Source: Bacteroidota bacterium
GTDB lineage: Bacteria > Bacteroidota > Bacteroidia > Bacteroidales > Cfx3-03
Direction: 5' to 3'
Length of the DNA: 64,000 nt
NCBI GenBank assembly: GCA_013390605.1
Contig: JACAUB010000001.1
Coordinates: forward strand, 488,582 to 552,581
Part shown: positions 34,886 to 43,481 of the stretch, piece after piece
How the letters are laid out: every line of letters begins with the position of its first letter
How positions within the stretch are numbered: the first letter of the stretch is position 1
Made by a program: the position numbers and the translations under genes
Notes under the pieces: generated by a model
The model's database searches: none
Seen by the model: the letters and a program-made list of their open reading frames with translations, nothing else
Told to the model about the DNA's origin: nothing

Positions 34886-36352
34886 TTATTGTTTTTCAGC
34901 AATTGTTAAAAATTCTCTTACTACCTCTTTATCATCAAAATGGTGTCGGATACCATGAATCTCCTGATATTTTTCATGTCCCTTTCCGGCAATTAAAATA
35001 ATATCGCCGGGAAGAGCCAACGCGCAGGCCGTTTTGATGGCCTCTTTTCTGTTGATAATCGTGAGTGTTTTACGCGAAGCTATCGTATCAATTCCTTGTT
35101 GCATTTCAGCAAGTATAGCCTCAGGATCTTCGGAACGTGGGTTATCGGATGTAAGAATTACCCTATTGCTTTTATCGGCTGCAATCTTGGCCATGATAGG
35201 ACGCTTGGTTCTGTCACGATCGCCTCCACATCCTACAACCGTTATAACTTGTTCATTGCCGGTACGTAATGCATCAATTGTGTTTAAAACATTTAGTAAT
35301 GCATCTGGGGTATGCGCATAATCAATGATACCAATGATCCCATCAGTTGATTTTACATAATCGAAGCGGCCTTCAACAGCTGATAATGCACTCATTGCCG
35401 TTAGAACTTCTGCTGGATTCTGGTTGAGTAAAATTGCCGTACCATAAATTGCCATCAAATTATAAGCATTAAAATCGCCTACCAACCTGAACCAAACATC
35501 ATTACCATCAATGTTTAGCTGGAGTCCGTCAATTCGGTTCTCTACAATTTTTGCTTTAAAATCGGATAACGTTCTAAGTGAATAGAATTTTCGATTAGCC
35601 CGCGTGTTTTGTAACATTACTGCTCCATTTTTATCATCAAAGTTTGAAAGTGCAAAAGCACTTGCTGGGAGCTCGTCAAAAAATCTCTTTTTAGCCTTTA
35701 GATATTCATTAAATGTTTTATGAAAATCAAGGTGGTCATGTGTGAGATTTGTAAATATTCCACCTGTAAATTGGATGCCTGCTATTCTTTCCTGCACTAC
35801 TGCATGCGAACTAACCTCCATAAAACAGTAGTCGCATCCTTGCGTTACCATTTCTGCAAATAGTTTATTTAGGTTAATTGCATCAGGTGTAGTATGTGAT
35901 GTTGGAATTTCTTGGTCCTCAATTTTATTGCATACGGTTGATACTAAACCGACTTTGTATCCTAATGCTCTGAAAAGATTAAAGAGTAGTGTAGCGATAG
36001 TGGTTTTTCCGTTTGTTCCGGTAACTCCAACAACTTTTAGATGGGTTGAAGGCTGATCATAAAAATTTGATGCTACCTGCCCCAATGCCTGACTGCTATT
36101 GCTTACTTTGATAAAGGTGAAGTCGGATGCCTGAAATTCGGGTAACTCTTCACATATAACTGCTATAGCACCATCCTGATAGGCTTGTCTTATGTAGAGA
36201 TGTCCATCTACATGTGTTCCCTTAACAGCTACGAATAGACTTCCAGGCTGTACATTACGCGAGTCGAAACATATATCGCTCACTTGTATAGCTGTTGATC
36301 CGATTACTTCAGTTAACCGGACTTTATAAAGAATTTCACTAAGCGTTTTCAC
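34886..36352 (-). CDS. murE: UDP-MurNAc-L-Ala-D-Glu--meso-diaminopimelate ligase
   Basis: 488 aa. ATP site VGVTGTNGKTTIATLLFNLF near 108-127, carbamylated-Lys region, substrate loop TNLTHDHLDFHKTFNEYLKAK, and DNPRSEDP near 405, the motif for meso-diaminopimelate. So the cell wall is of the DAP type. Full length. Its start overlaps the end of the PBP gene by 14 nt, indicating coupling. Confidence 0.97.
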   Translation of the reverse strand: MKTLSEILYKVRLTEVIGSTAIQVSDICFDSRNVQPGSLFVAVKGTHVDGHLYIRQAYQDGAIAVICEELPEFQASDFTFIKVSNSSQALGQVASNFYDQPSTHLKVVGVTGTNGKTTIATLLFNLFRALGYKVGLVSTVCNKIEDQEIPTSHTTPDAINLNKLFAEMVTQGCDYCFMEVSSHAVVQERIAGIQFTGGIFTNLTHDHLDFHKTFNEYLKAKKRFFDELPASAFALSNFDDKNGAVMLQNTRANRKFYSLRTLSDFKAKIVENRIDGLQLNIDGNDVWFRLVGDFNAYNLMAIYGTAILLNQNPAEVLTAMSALSAVEGRFDYVKSTDGIIGIIDYAHTPDALLNVLNTIDALRTGNEQVITVVGCGGDRDRTKRPIMAKIAADKSNRVILTSDNPRSEDPEAILAEMQQGIDTIASRKTLTIINRKEAIKTACALALPGDIILIAGKGHEKYQEIHGIRHHFDDKEVVREFLTIAEKQ

Positions 36353-38495
36353 TGTGCTCTTCCTTTTTTAGCTTTGTTTCAATAATTCCTTTAGATGCTC
36401 TGGGTGATAACTCAAGTTGAATTAAACTTCCCCTATTCATAAATACACCGGGTTCTATAGATTGTCTGATAACTTTTCCTTTACCATTAAATCTTACCTT
36501 ATATCCTGCCTTCTCGAGCAAATACACCGCATCGCGAATACCCATTCCTATTACTTCCGGAACTAATCCTGCTTTTGGATTTGCTGATGTAAACTGAAAT
36601 TGGCTCCCTCTTACCCAATCTACATCTACTTTTTCCAAATCGCTTTTAAAACCTAAAACATCACAAACTTTTTTTAGATCAGATTTGTTACCGGCAGCAA
36701 ATTTTGGAGCAGTTATACTTTGTTTGATTGTGTCAATCTGACGACGATGTAATTCTGGCGTTGTAGCATAGACCTTTTGTGCAATTTCGAGAAATACGGG
36801 AGCCGAAATCCATCCACCATAAATGATCCCCTTTGAAGGATTATTGATAACTACAATACAACTGTATTTTGGATTATCTGCCGGGAAATACCCAACAAAT
36901 GAAGCTTTATAGTTTGTTTTGTTGTATCCGTCATTACCTTGTGCAATCTGAGCGGTACCCGTTTTACCGGCTATTTTAAAAATAGATGACTTAACATTAG
37001 TTGCTGTTCCATTTTCCACTACTCCTTCAAGTAGTTTCTTTGCTTTCTCAATCGTGCTTTTTGATGCAATAGCAGGATTTAAAACAACGGGTTGGAATAT
37101 TTTTACAGGAATATTTGACTTCCGAATCTCTTTTATGATCATTGGGCGTACCTTACACCCATTATTTGCTACGGCATTATAGAGCGTGAGAGTTTGTAAT
37201 GGGGTTACTGCTACTTCATAACCAATTGACATCCATGGAAGTGATACTTTTGACCAGCTACGACTTTTTGTGTTTTTTATTTGAGGTGTCCCTTCCCCCT
37301 TGAGTTCTATTCCTGTTGGTTGATTTATACCCAATGCATAGAGCCCATCAATAAATTCTTGCGGTTTTCTATTGAATGCATTGTAGATTACTTGCGAAAT
37401 ACCTACATTAGATGATACTTCAAAAGCTTGCTTTACCGTTACCATTCCTCTTCCACCTTCGTGTGAATCGTGCATTACACGGTTAGCATACTGAAAATTG
37501 CCAGTTGTTACATAGTTATTTAAATTTGTAACACCTTTATCCAACGCAACCAGCATTGAAGCTAGTTTAAATGTAGAACCCGGTTCTGTACTTTCACCAA
37601 TAGCATAATTATATTTTTCAGTAAACGTGCCATCTTCACTTTTTCCAAGATTTGCAATAGCTTTGATCTCTCCGGTCTTTACTTCCATTAAAATGGCACA
37701 ACCATGATCCGCTTCGTTTGCAACCAGCTGGCGTAATAAAGCAGCTTCGGCTACATCCTGAATCCCTACATCTATTGTAGTAACAATATCAGTACCATTT
37801 TCAGGTTCTATTTCTGTATCCGAATTAATAGGACGCCACGTTCCATTTCCAATTCTTTGCATCAGTCGCTTTCCCGAAACACCTGCTAACTGAGTGCTAA
37901 AAGTACCTTCAATACCAACCTTTTTTTTTGCCTCTTCATTAGCCCATCCGATGGTTCTAAACGCTAACTCACGAAATGGGTAGATACGCTTGTTACGGGC
38001 AATTGAAATTAAACCTCCCTTATATTTTCCCATTTTGAAAATCGGGAATTTGCGAAGTTTCTTTAATTCTGAATAGGTTACATCTCTTTTAATTAATAGA
38101 TATCCATTATTCTCTTTTCGGGCGTCTTTTAAAAGTTTGCGATATTCAGCGGTAGACTTATCATTGAATAAATTTGAAAGACATAAAGCAAGTGAGTCAA
38201 CGTTGTTCTTGAATATTTCATCTGTTATGTTTTCAGAAGCAACATCCATTCTGATTTCGAAAATAGGAACAGAGGTAGCTAATAGGCTACCATCTGACGA
38301 TAAGATATTTCCTCTCATCGCTTCGGTGTTATCATAACGGAGATTAAGCTTTTCAGCTTTCTCTCTCCACATTTTACCTTGGCCCAATTGAATATATAGT
38401 ACCTTTCCAATGATCAGTATTGCTACAAATATCATTGTAAAGTACACTGCCGCAATTCGGTTTATTATGATAGACTTATTTTTTTCCATTTTCAA
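36339..38495 (-). CDS. ftsI: Class B penicillin-binding protein with PASTA domain (FtsI-like)
   Basis: 718 aa. One N-terminal span (about 10-32), dimerisation domain, then transpeptidase with the three active-site motifs: STEPGSTFKLASML (Ser of SxxK), SSNVG (SxN) and KTGTAQ. A single C-terminal PASTA domain, about 640-705 (VPEVIGMGIRDAVYLLEKAGY), is the normal form in Bacteroidota. Septal cross-linking enzyme that works with FtsW. Preceded by the ftsL-like gene by 9 nt. Confidence 0.95.
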   Translation of the reverse strand: MKMEKNKSIIINRIAAVYFTMIFVAILIIGKVLYIQLGQGKMWREKAEKLNLRYDNTEAMRGNILSSDGSLLATSVPIFEIRMDVASENITDEIFKNNVDSLALCLSNLFNDKSTAEYRKLLKDARKENNGYLLIKRDVTYSELKKLRKFPIFKMGKYKGGLISIARNKRIYPFRELAFRTIGWANEEAKKKVGIEGTFSTQLAGVSGKRLMQRIGNGTWRPINSDTEIEPENGTDIVTTIDVGIQDVAEAALLRQLVANEADHGCAILMEVKTGEIKAIANLGKSEDGTFTEKYNYAIGESTEPGSTFKLASMLVALDKGVTNLNNYVTTGNFQYANRVMHDSHEGGRGMVTVKQAFEVSSNVGISQVIYNAFNRKPQEFIDGLYALGINQPTGIELKGEGTPQIKNTKSRSWSKVSLPWMSIGYEVAVTPLQTLTLYNAVANNGCKVRPMIIKEIRKSNIPVKIFQPVVLNPAIASKSTIEKAKKLLEGVVENGTATNVKSSIFKIAGKTGTAQIAQGNDGYNKTNYKASFVGYFPADNPKYSCIVVINNPSKGIIYGGWISAPVFLEIAQKVYATTPELHRRQIDTIKQSITAPKFAAGNKSDLKKVCDVLGFKSDLEKVDVDWVRGSQFQFTSANPKAGLVPEVIGMGIRDAVYLLEKAGYKVRFNGKGKVIRQSIEPGVFMNRGSLIQLELSPRASKGIIETKLKKEEHSENA

Positions 38496-38504
38496 TTGTT
38501 GTTC

Positions 38505-38912
38505 TTATTCAGCCTCTTCAATAAATATTTTTTCAGGAGGAACAATCGCTTCTTTTAATCCTGATCCACCAAGACGTTTGATTATTTCAGATTGTTTGCT
38601 GATATACATTAGGTTCGCTTTTGTTGAGATGTATTCATAGCGTAATCCTTCAATCTCTTTTCTGGTCTTGTTTATTGCAATAGCAGTTTTTTGTGCATTA
38701 TAATTATTCCCTATATATATCATTGCCAATAAAGCAATACAGAGAATAAAAGGAACTTGCTGGGTTACTTTTTTACCCTCTAGGAAACTCCCTGAAATCA
38801 GCATGCTGATAAGCAGAGCAAGGGCAGATTTAGTAGCCTTTTTGGGTCTGGGCTCCCTGATTTTTGGCTCTTCGTTTGGCGTAATAATCGTATTTTTTAC
38901 AACTGATGCCAT
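38505..38912 (-). CDS. FtsL-like division protein
   Basis: 135 aa. The basic cytoplasmic N-terminus (KEPRP-like, residues 1-48) is followed by one span at about 52-70 (VPFILCIALLAMIYIGNNY) and a short coiled coil (INKTRKEIEGLRYEYISTKANLMYISKQSEIIKRL). This is the layout of FtsL, which bridges FtsQ and FtsI/FtsW. Identity is based on topology and the fixed place between rsmH and the PBP gene; sequence similarity in this family is weak. Confidence 0.85.
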   Translation of the reverse strand: MASVVKNTIITPNEEPKIREPRPKKATKSALALLISMLISGSFLEGKKVTQQVPFILCIALLAMIYIGNNYNAQKTAIAINKTRKEIEGLRYEYISTKANLMYISKQSEIIKRLGGSGLKEAIVPPEKIFIEEAE

Positions 38913-38914
38913 TG

Positions 38915-39808
38915 TTAAATTTTTTCTGCAATTCTTAATTTTGCACTCCGTGCTCTATTGTTTTCAGTAATCTCTTCCTCTGAAGCAATAATAGGTTTCC
39001 GGCTTACTTGTTTTAGTGGAACGATTGGATTCCCATAGAAATCTTTTTCAAGTTTCCCTTCGAAGTTTCCAGTTTTAATAAAGTTCTTTACTAAACGATC
39101 TTCCAAAGAGTGATAGGTTAGAACAACCAGCCGACCTCCAGGTGCAAGCATCTCGGTAGCCTGCTTTAATAGTTCTTTTAACGCATCAAGTTCTCCATTT
39201 ACTTCAATACGTAAAGCCTGAAAAACCTGGGCTTGATATTTAAATTCTTTGCCTCTTGGCGCACAATTTCCAATAGCTTCTTTTAGATCGCTGGTGGTGA
39301 TGATTTCTTTATTTTGACGATAGTTGATAATATTATTAGCCAACTTTCGTGGATTTGGCACCTCTCCATAATGGGCAAAAATTCTGAGTAGCTCTTCTTC
39401 TTCCCATGTATTAATTAGTTCGCGACCGCTTAACTTTTTTCTTCGATCCATCCTGAAATCAATGTCCCCTTCAAACCGTGTAGAGAAACCTCTTTCGGGA
39501 TTGTCTATTTGGTGGGAAGAAATCCCAAGATCTGCAAGTATTCCATCAATAGTAAAAGCATTGTGTAGTCGTAAGAAGTTTTTTAAGTATTTGAAGTTTT
39601 GAGTGATTAATACAAATCGTTCATCATCAGGGACATTTGCTAAAGCATCTTCGTCCTGATCGAATGCCAGTAATCGTCCTGATTCTAAATGACTTAATAT
39701 AAGACGCGAATGTCCACCACCTCCAAAAGTTACATCAACATAGGTGCCGTCTGGCTTAATAGAGAGCCCATCAATACTTTCGTTTAATAGTACAGGTTTA
39801 TGATACAT
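38915..39808 (-). CDS. rsmH: 16S rRNA (cytosine1402-N4)-methyltransferase
   Basis: 297 aa. N-terminal YHKPVLLNESIDGL, SAM-binding VDVTFGGGGHSRLIL, GILADLGISSHQIDNPERGFS, and C-terminal LVVLTYHSLEDRLVKNF, all standard for RsmH (MraW). Modifies the ribosomal P site. Second gene of the dcw cluster; 6 nt after mraZ, 2 nt before ftsL. Confidence 0.97.
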   Translation of the reverse strand: MYHKPVLLNESIDGLSIKPDGTYVDVTFGGGGHSRLILSHLESGRLLAFDQDEDALANVPDDERFVLITQNFKYLKNFLRLHNAFTIDGILADLGISSHQIDNPERGFSTRFEGDIDFRMDRRKKLSGRELINTWEEEELLRIFAHYGEVPNPRKLANNIINYRQNKEIITTSDLKEAIGNCAPRGKEFKYQAQVFQALRIEVNGELDALKELLKQATEMLAPGGRLVVLTYHSLEDRLVKNFIKTGNFEGKLEKDFYGNPIVPLKQVSRKPIIASEEEITENNRARSAKLRIAEKI

Positions 39809-39814
39809 GGCTCT

Positions 39815-40291
39815 TTATTTTAAATTCTGATTGTTAAAAGGATTGCCCCAAATTGTTTTTCCCATTTCCGTAAAGGTTTTACGGATCTCTTCTATATGTA
39901 CATCGAAAGCTTTTTTATTCCAAATTTCAATTACCCTACCTAAACTCGGTTGTATTACCAAATCTGTACTTATATTTGCAAAATCAATTAATTCTTTTGG
40001 AATAAGGATTCTACCTGCGGGGTCAAGTTCAACAATTCGACATTTATGCTCAAACATACGTACGTATTGTTGATTTTCGGGAATAAACATGTTTAGATTC
40101 TGTGCTAAGTAATCAAGTTTTTTCTGAAACTCTGATTTTAGGTATAATTCAAGATAAGTTCCACTAGTGCTTGGTTTGATTACAAACCCCTCATCCACAG
40201 CATTGGAGAGCTGTTTGCGCAGCGGGGCAGGAAAGAGTAGTCGCCCTTTCGTGTCTAGCTTACATTCGTGAGATCCAATTAAATGAGGCAT
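39815..40291 (-). CDS. mraZ: MraZ transcriptional regulator of the dcw cluster
   Basis: 158 aa with two SpoVT/AbrB-like halves: LIGSHECKLDTKGRLLFPAPLRKQL at the start and MFEHKCRIVELDPAGRILIPKEL in the second, each carrying the DxxGR DNA-contact motif. MraZ forms a ring and binds short direct repeats in front of its own operon, repressing it in E. coli. Matching 10-bp-spaced repeats lie 43-67 nt upstream here. Confidence 0.96.
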   Translation of the reverse strand: MPHLIGSHECKLDTKGRLLFPAPLRKQLSNAVDEGFVIKPSTSGTYLELYLKSEFQKKLDYLAQNLNMFIPENQQYVRMFEHKCRIVELDPAGRILIPKELIDFANISTDLVIQPSLGRVIEIWNKKAFDVHIEEIRKTFTEMGKTIWGNPFNNQNLK

Positions 40292-40316
40292 TTTCTTAAC
40301 TGTTATTATTAGATGT

Positions 40317-40324
40317 CAAATATA
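40317..40324 (-). promoter_or_regulatory. -7 box of the dcw cluster promoter
   Basis: TATATTTG on the minus strand, fitting TAnnTTTG, about 25 nt upstream of the mraZ ATG. No other clear promoter was found within the following 15 kb of tightly packed dcw genes. Confidence 0.65.
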
Positions 40325-40333
40325 CAACGGAAA

Positions 40334-40358
40334 CTCCACTTTCTACCATTTTATCCCA
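40334..40358 (-). promoter_or_regulatory. MraZ operator: three TGGNN repeats at 10-bp spacing
   Basis: On the minus strand TGGGA (40358-40354), TGGTA (40348-40344) and TGGAG (40338-40334) are each separated by exactly 5 nt. This equals the known E. coli MraZ box, three TGGGN repeats with 5-nt gaps. The repeats lie just upstream of the -7 box, over the expected -33 region, so bound MraZ would block RNA polymerase. Confidence 0.75.
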
Positions 40359-40546
40359 CTTGTTAATAAAAAAATATTTTTGTTAAATTCAATGGAGAAA
40401 AAATGGGTAACCAAAAAGCGGCTAAGAGAGTGTTGACACTGAATAATATGAGATGTAATAGTAGTGAAACCATTGATAAATGGACAATGTATAGGAAACG
40501 GAAGATAGTAAAATCAAAAGAGCTAAGTACGAAAGGCGATTTATGC
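40359..40546. other. Spacer between divergent mraZ and glsA promoters
   Basis: AT-rich spacer. A 61-codon frame starting at 40403 overlaps the glsA promoter and shows no recognisable family features, so no gene is called. Confidence 0.5.
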
Positions 40547-40554
40547 TATTTTTG
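40547..40554 (+). promoter_or_regulatory. -7 box of glsA-glsB-engB
   Basis: TATTTTTG fits TAnnTTTG, 42 nt before the glsA ATG. An AAAAGGAG sequence just before that ATG is one of the few Shine-Dalgarno-like sites in the window. Confidence 0.55.
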
Positions 40555-40596
40555 CAATCTAAGGAATAGGTGCTATTATGCTAAATAAAAGGAGTG

Positions 40597-41442
40597 ATGG
40601 ATACGAATGTTGAAGTTAAAATGATAGATGTTGAAAAGGTATTTCGAGATAAGGATGAAAAAATGGCTCGACGTATACCTCAATTTTTTTTTAATTATCT
40701 CAAGCGTGTTGTTCATCAGGAAGAGTTGAATGGCGCACTTACACGGTTTAAGAATCTTCAAAATCTTGATTTTATTACTGCAATTCTTGATTTTATGGGT
40801 GTAATTATAACCTTTGAAGGATTGGAGAATATTACTGGAAATGGGCGGATTTTGCTAGCTTCAAATCATCCTTTAGGTGGATTAGATGGATTAGCTTTAG
40901 CTAAGGTCGTAGGACAGGTACATGAAAATATTGCCATTCCAGGAAATGATATATTGATGAATATTCCAAATTTGGCATCCTTATTTATTCCTATTAATAA
41001 GCATGGAAGCAATGTTCAGAATATGGGAATCATCAATGATACTTTTGCATCGGATAAAACAATTTTATATTTTCCGGCAGGACTCTGTTCCAGAAAGCAA
41101 AAAGGAGTTATTCGGGATTTGGAATGGAAAAAGACTTTTGTAACCAAATCACGATATTATAAACGAGCTATTGTTCCTGTTCACGTCACCGGAAGAAATT
41201 CTAATTGGTTTTATAATTTAGCAAACTGGAGAAAGCGGTTAGGTATAAAATTAAATATCGAAATGCTTTATCTGGTTGATGAGATGTTTAAGCAAAAGGA
41301 TAAAAATATTCATATCATTTTTGGCAAACCTATACCTTGGGCTACTTTTGATAAACGCTTTAAGGATATTGAGTGGGCTGATAAGATAAAAGCACATGTT
41401 TATCAACTTGAACATAACAAATCAATAGAGTTTAGCGTTTAA
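40597..41442 (+). CDS. glsA: GlsA-type glycine-lipid O-acyltransferase (PlsC fold)
   Basis: 281 aa from the ATG at 40597. PlsC-like acyltransferase motifs: SNHPLGGLDGLALAK near 90 (a variant of NHxxxxD), PNLASLFIPINKHG, and YFPAGLCSRKQKG (motif III equivalent of EGTR). In Bacteroides thetaiotaomicron the paired genes glsB and glsA make N-acyl-(acyloxyacyl)-glycine lipids, GlsA adding the second acyl chain. The gene here is followed 94 nt later by a GlsB homologue, which supports this over a phospholipid acyltransferase role. Order glsA-glsB is the reverse of B. thetaiotaomicron. Confidence 0.8.
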   Translation: MDTNVEVKMIDVEKVFRDKDEKMARRIPQFFFNYLKRVVHQEELNGALTRFKNLQNLDFITAILDFMGVIITFEGLENITGNGRILLASNHPLGGLDGLALAKVVGQVHENIAIPGNDILMNIPNLASLFIPINKHGSNVQNMGIINDTFASDKTILYFPAGLCSRKQKGVIRDLEWKKTFVTKSRYYKRAIVPVHVTGRNSNWFYNLANWRKRLGIKLNIEMLYLVDEMFKQKDKNIHIIFGKPIPWATFDKRFKDIEWADKIKAHVYQLEHNKSIEFSV

Positions 41443-41536
41443 TAATTGTTGCTTCAAATATTTTAATTTAAGCCGGAACTAAACTTAAAATTATTGTTTG
41501 GATCTGAAAACCGATTGTATCTAAAATGAGAAAGAG

Positions 41537-42478
41537 ATGAAGACTATTATTCCACCAGTTGATACAGCGTTAATAGAAAAGGAATTAACGCGTGAAACTT
41601 TTGTTAGGAAAACTAATAATGGTAATAATGAAATTTATGTGGTAACATTTCAGAATGCTCCAAATACTACAAGAGAGATTGGACGTTTACGCGAAGTGTC
41701 ATTTCGTGATGCAGGTGGCGGTACAGGTGATGAATTAGACTTGGATGAATTTGATACTTGTCCAGACCCTTTCAAACAATTAATTGTTTGGAATCCAAGA
41801 GATAAAGAAATAGTTGGAGGATATCGATTTTTACATTGTAAAGAATTGAAAAAGGATGAAAACGGAGTAGTTCATACACCAACAGCTCATCTATTTAAAT
41901 ATTCCCAAAAATTCATTGATGAATATCTTCCTGTTACAGTTGAACTTGGTCGATCGTTTGTTCAACCAAATTATCAACCAACCTTTAACATGCGTAAGGG
42001 GATGTATTCACTTGATAACCTTTGGGATGGATTAGGTGCTATTATTGTTGATAATCCTGATGTTGAATATTTCTTTGGGAAATTTACAATGTACCCAGAA
42101 TATCATAGAGAAGCGCGTGATATTATTCATTATTTTCTAGATCTGTATTTTAACGATAAAGAAGATTTGGTTTATCCAATCGAAGAACTTGAACTACATA
42201 TTCAAACACCTTTGGAGGTATTGCAACCAATCTTTAATGCGCCTACATTTGAGGCAAACTATCGTATTCTAGTCCAAAAGGTTCGCTCGTTTGGTGAAAC
42301 AATTCCACCACTTGTTAGTGCTTATATGAGTTTATCGTCAACAATGAGGTCGTTTGGAACTGCAATTAATGTTCCTTTTGGCGATGTTGAAGAAACAGGT
42401 ATCATCATTAAGATTAATGACATTTATGATGTTAAAATTGATCGTCACATAACAACCTATTCCAGGGATAAGGAATAA
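41537..42478 (+). CDS. glsB: GlsB-type glycine N-acyltransferase (GNAT fold)
   Basis: 313 aa. GNAT-like acyl-ACP N-acyltransferase of the OlsB/GlsB group (Acetyltransf_5-type): REIGRLREVSFRDAGGGTG near 50, IVGGYRFLHCKEL near 95, and VTVELGRSFVQPNYQP near 138 with the Glu/Arg signature. It is expected to join a 3-hydroxy fatty acid to glycine, the first step in glycine or related amino-acid lipids of the Bacteroidota membrane. Ornithine or glycyl-serine as acceptor cannot be excluded from sequence. engB begins 2 nt after its stop. Confidence 0.82.
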   Translation: MKTIIPPVDTALIEKELTRETFVRKTNNGNNEIYVVTFQNAPNTTREIGRLREVSFRDAGGGTGDELDLDEFDTCPDPFKQLIVWNPRDKEIVGGYRFLHCKELKKDENGVVHTPTAHLFKYSQKFIDEYLPVTVELGRSFVQPNYQPTFNMRKGMYSLDNLWDGLGAIIVDNPDVEYFFGKFTMYPEYHREARDIIHYFLDLYFNDKEDLVYPIEELELHIQTPLEVLQPIFNAPTFEANYRILVQKVRSFGETIPPLVSAYMSLSSTMRSFGTAINVPFGDVEETGIIIKINDIYDVKIDRHITTYSRDKE

Positions 42479-42480
42479 AT

Positions 42481-43092
42481 ATGCAAATAACTAAAGCCGT
42501 TTTTACTCAAAGTGCCGCTGTTTTGGAAAAATGTCCACTGACACAACTTCCCGAATATGCCTTTATTGGAAGATCAAATGTTGGAAAATCTTCTTTAATA
42601 AATATGTTAACAGGGAAGAAAGGCTTAGCCAAAACCTCTGGAGAACCAGGAAAAACCAGACTCATTAATCATTTTTTGATTAATGAGAGTTGGTTTATTG
42701 TTGATTTACCGGGATATGGTTATGCAAGAGCTTCTCATAAAGCAAGAGAAGAGTGGGAAAAAATGGTCTATTCTTACTTTAGCGGACGGAAGAATCTGAT
42801 GAATACTTTTGTATTGGTAGATCTTCGGTTGGAGCCTCAACGGATTGATCTTGAATTTATTAATTGGTTGGGTGAATCAGAAATACCATTCGTAATTGTA
42901 TTTACAAAAGCCGATAAGCTGACTAAAAATCAAATAGTTTCGAATGTAAGTAGTTATATTGCCCGTCTGAAAGAAGAATGGGACGAAGTACCACCTTTTT
43001 TAGTATCCTCTGCTACATCAGGGCAAGGTAAACATGAAATATTAAGCCATATCGACGAAGCTAATACTTTTTACAATAATCAAAATATATAA
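42481..43092 (+). CDS. engB: Ribosome biogenesis GTPase EngB (YihA/YsxC)
   Basis: 203 aa. G1 GRSNVGKSSLINML, G3 DLPGYGYARAS, G4 FTKADKL, G5 SSATSGQGK; standard length for EngB. Needed for late assembly of the large ribosomal subunit. Last gene of the glsA operon, ended by a strong hairpin. Confidence 0.96.
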   Translation: MQITKAVFTQSAAVLEKCPLTQLPEYAFIGRSNVGKSSLINMLTGKKGLAKTSGEPGKTRLINHFLINESWFIVDLPGYGYARASHKAREEWEKMVYSYFSGRKNLMNTFVLVDLRLEPQRIDLEFINWLGESEIPFVIVFTKADKLTKNQIVSNVSSYIARLKEEWDEVPPFLVSSATSGQGKHEILSHIDEANTFYNNQNI

Positions 43093-43098
43093 AAAGGA

Positions 43099-43128
43099 AA
43101 AGGCGGTCTCAGCAATGAGACCGCCTTT
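43099..43128. terminator. Bidirectional terminator between engB and the biotin-carrier gene
   Basis: Perfect 13-bp arms (43099-43111 and 43116-43128) with GCAA tetraloop; T-tract on the plus side and A-tract (T on minus) on the other. Shared by the convergent genes. Confidence 0.9.
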
Positions 43129-43143
43129 TTTATTATTCAAAAT

Positions 43144-43470
43144 TTATTCAAATTCAAGATAAAGATCAGTTTTGGGAACCTTTTGGCCCGGCACTACATG
43201 TATCTTCTTAATTTTACCACTAAAAGGAGCACGTATATCATTATACATCTTCATAGCTTCAACTATGAGTAGTAAATCGCCTTTCTTAACTAAATCTCCA
43301 ACTTTCACTTTTATCTCAATAATTGTTCCTGGAATAAAAGCTATAATCTTCTTTGGATCAATTGCTTCGTAAGGTTTCCTCATCAGAAACTTACGTGTTA
43401 GTTTTGTTTTATAACTAACATCATCAATCGCCAGATTCTGAAAAATTTCATTTTCTTGTTGTACTGACAT
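43144..43470 (-). CDS. Biotin carboxyl carrier subunit of acyl-CoA carboxylase/decarboxylase
   Basis: 108 aa. C-terminal biotinyl domain from about 40: PGTIIEIKVKVGDLVKKGDLLLIVEAMKM with biotinylated Lys74 in EAMKM, then APFSGKIKKIHVVPGQKV. Residues 1-35 are a short lead without a Pro/Ala hinge. Encoded 11 nt after the carboxyltransferase gene. No oadB/oadG-like membrane subunit and no biotin carboxylase gene accompany it in this window, so the full complex is incomplete here. Confidence 0.92.
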   Translation of the reverse strand: MSVQQENEIFQNLAIDDVSYKTKLTRKFLMRKPYEAIDPKKIIAFIPGTIIEIKVKVGDLVKKGDLLLIVEAMKMYNDIRAPFSGKIKKIHVVPGQKVPKTDLYLEFE

Positions 43471-43481
43471 TTTGTTTCTTT

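Noticed and set aside
40403..40588. Open frame of 61 codons upstream of glsA
   Set aside because: It overlaps the glsA -7 box and leader and shows no domain; mraZ/glsA promoters explain the region.
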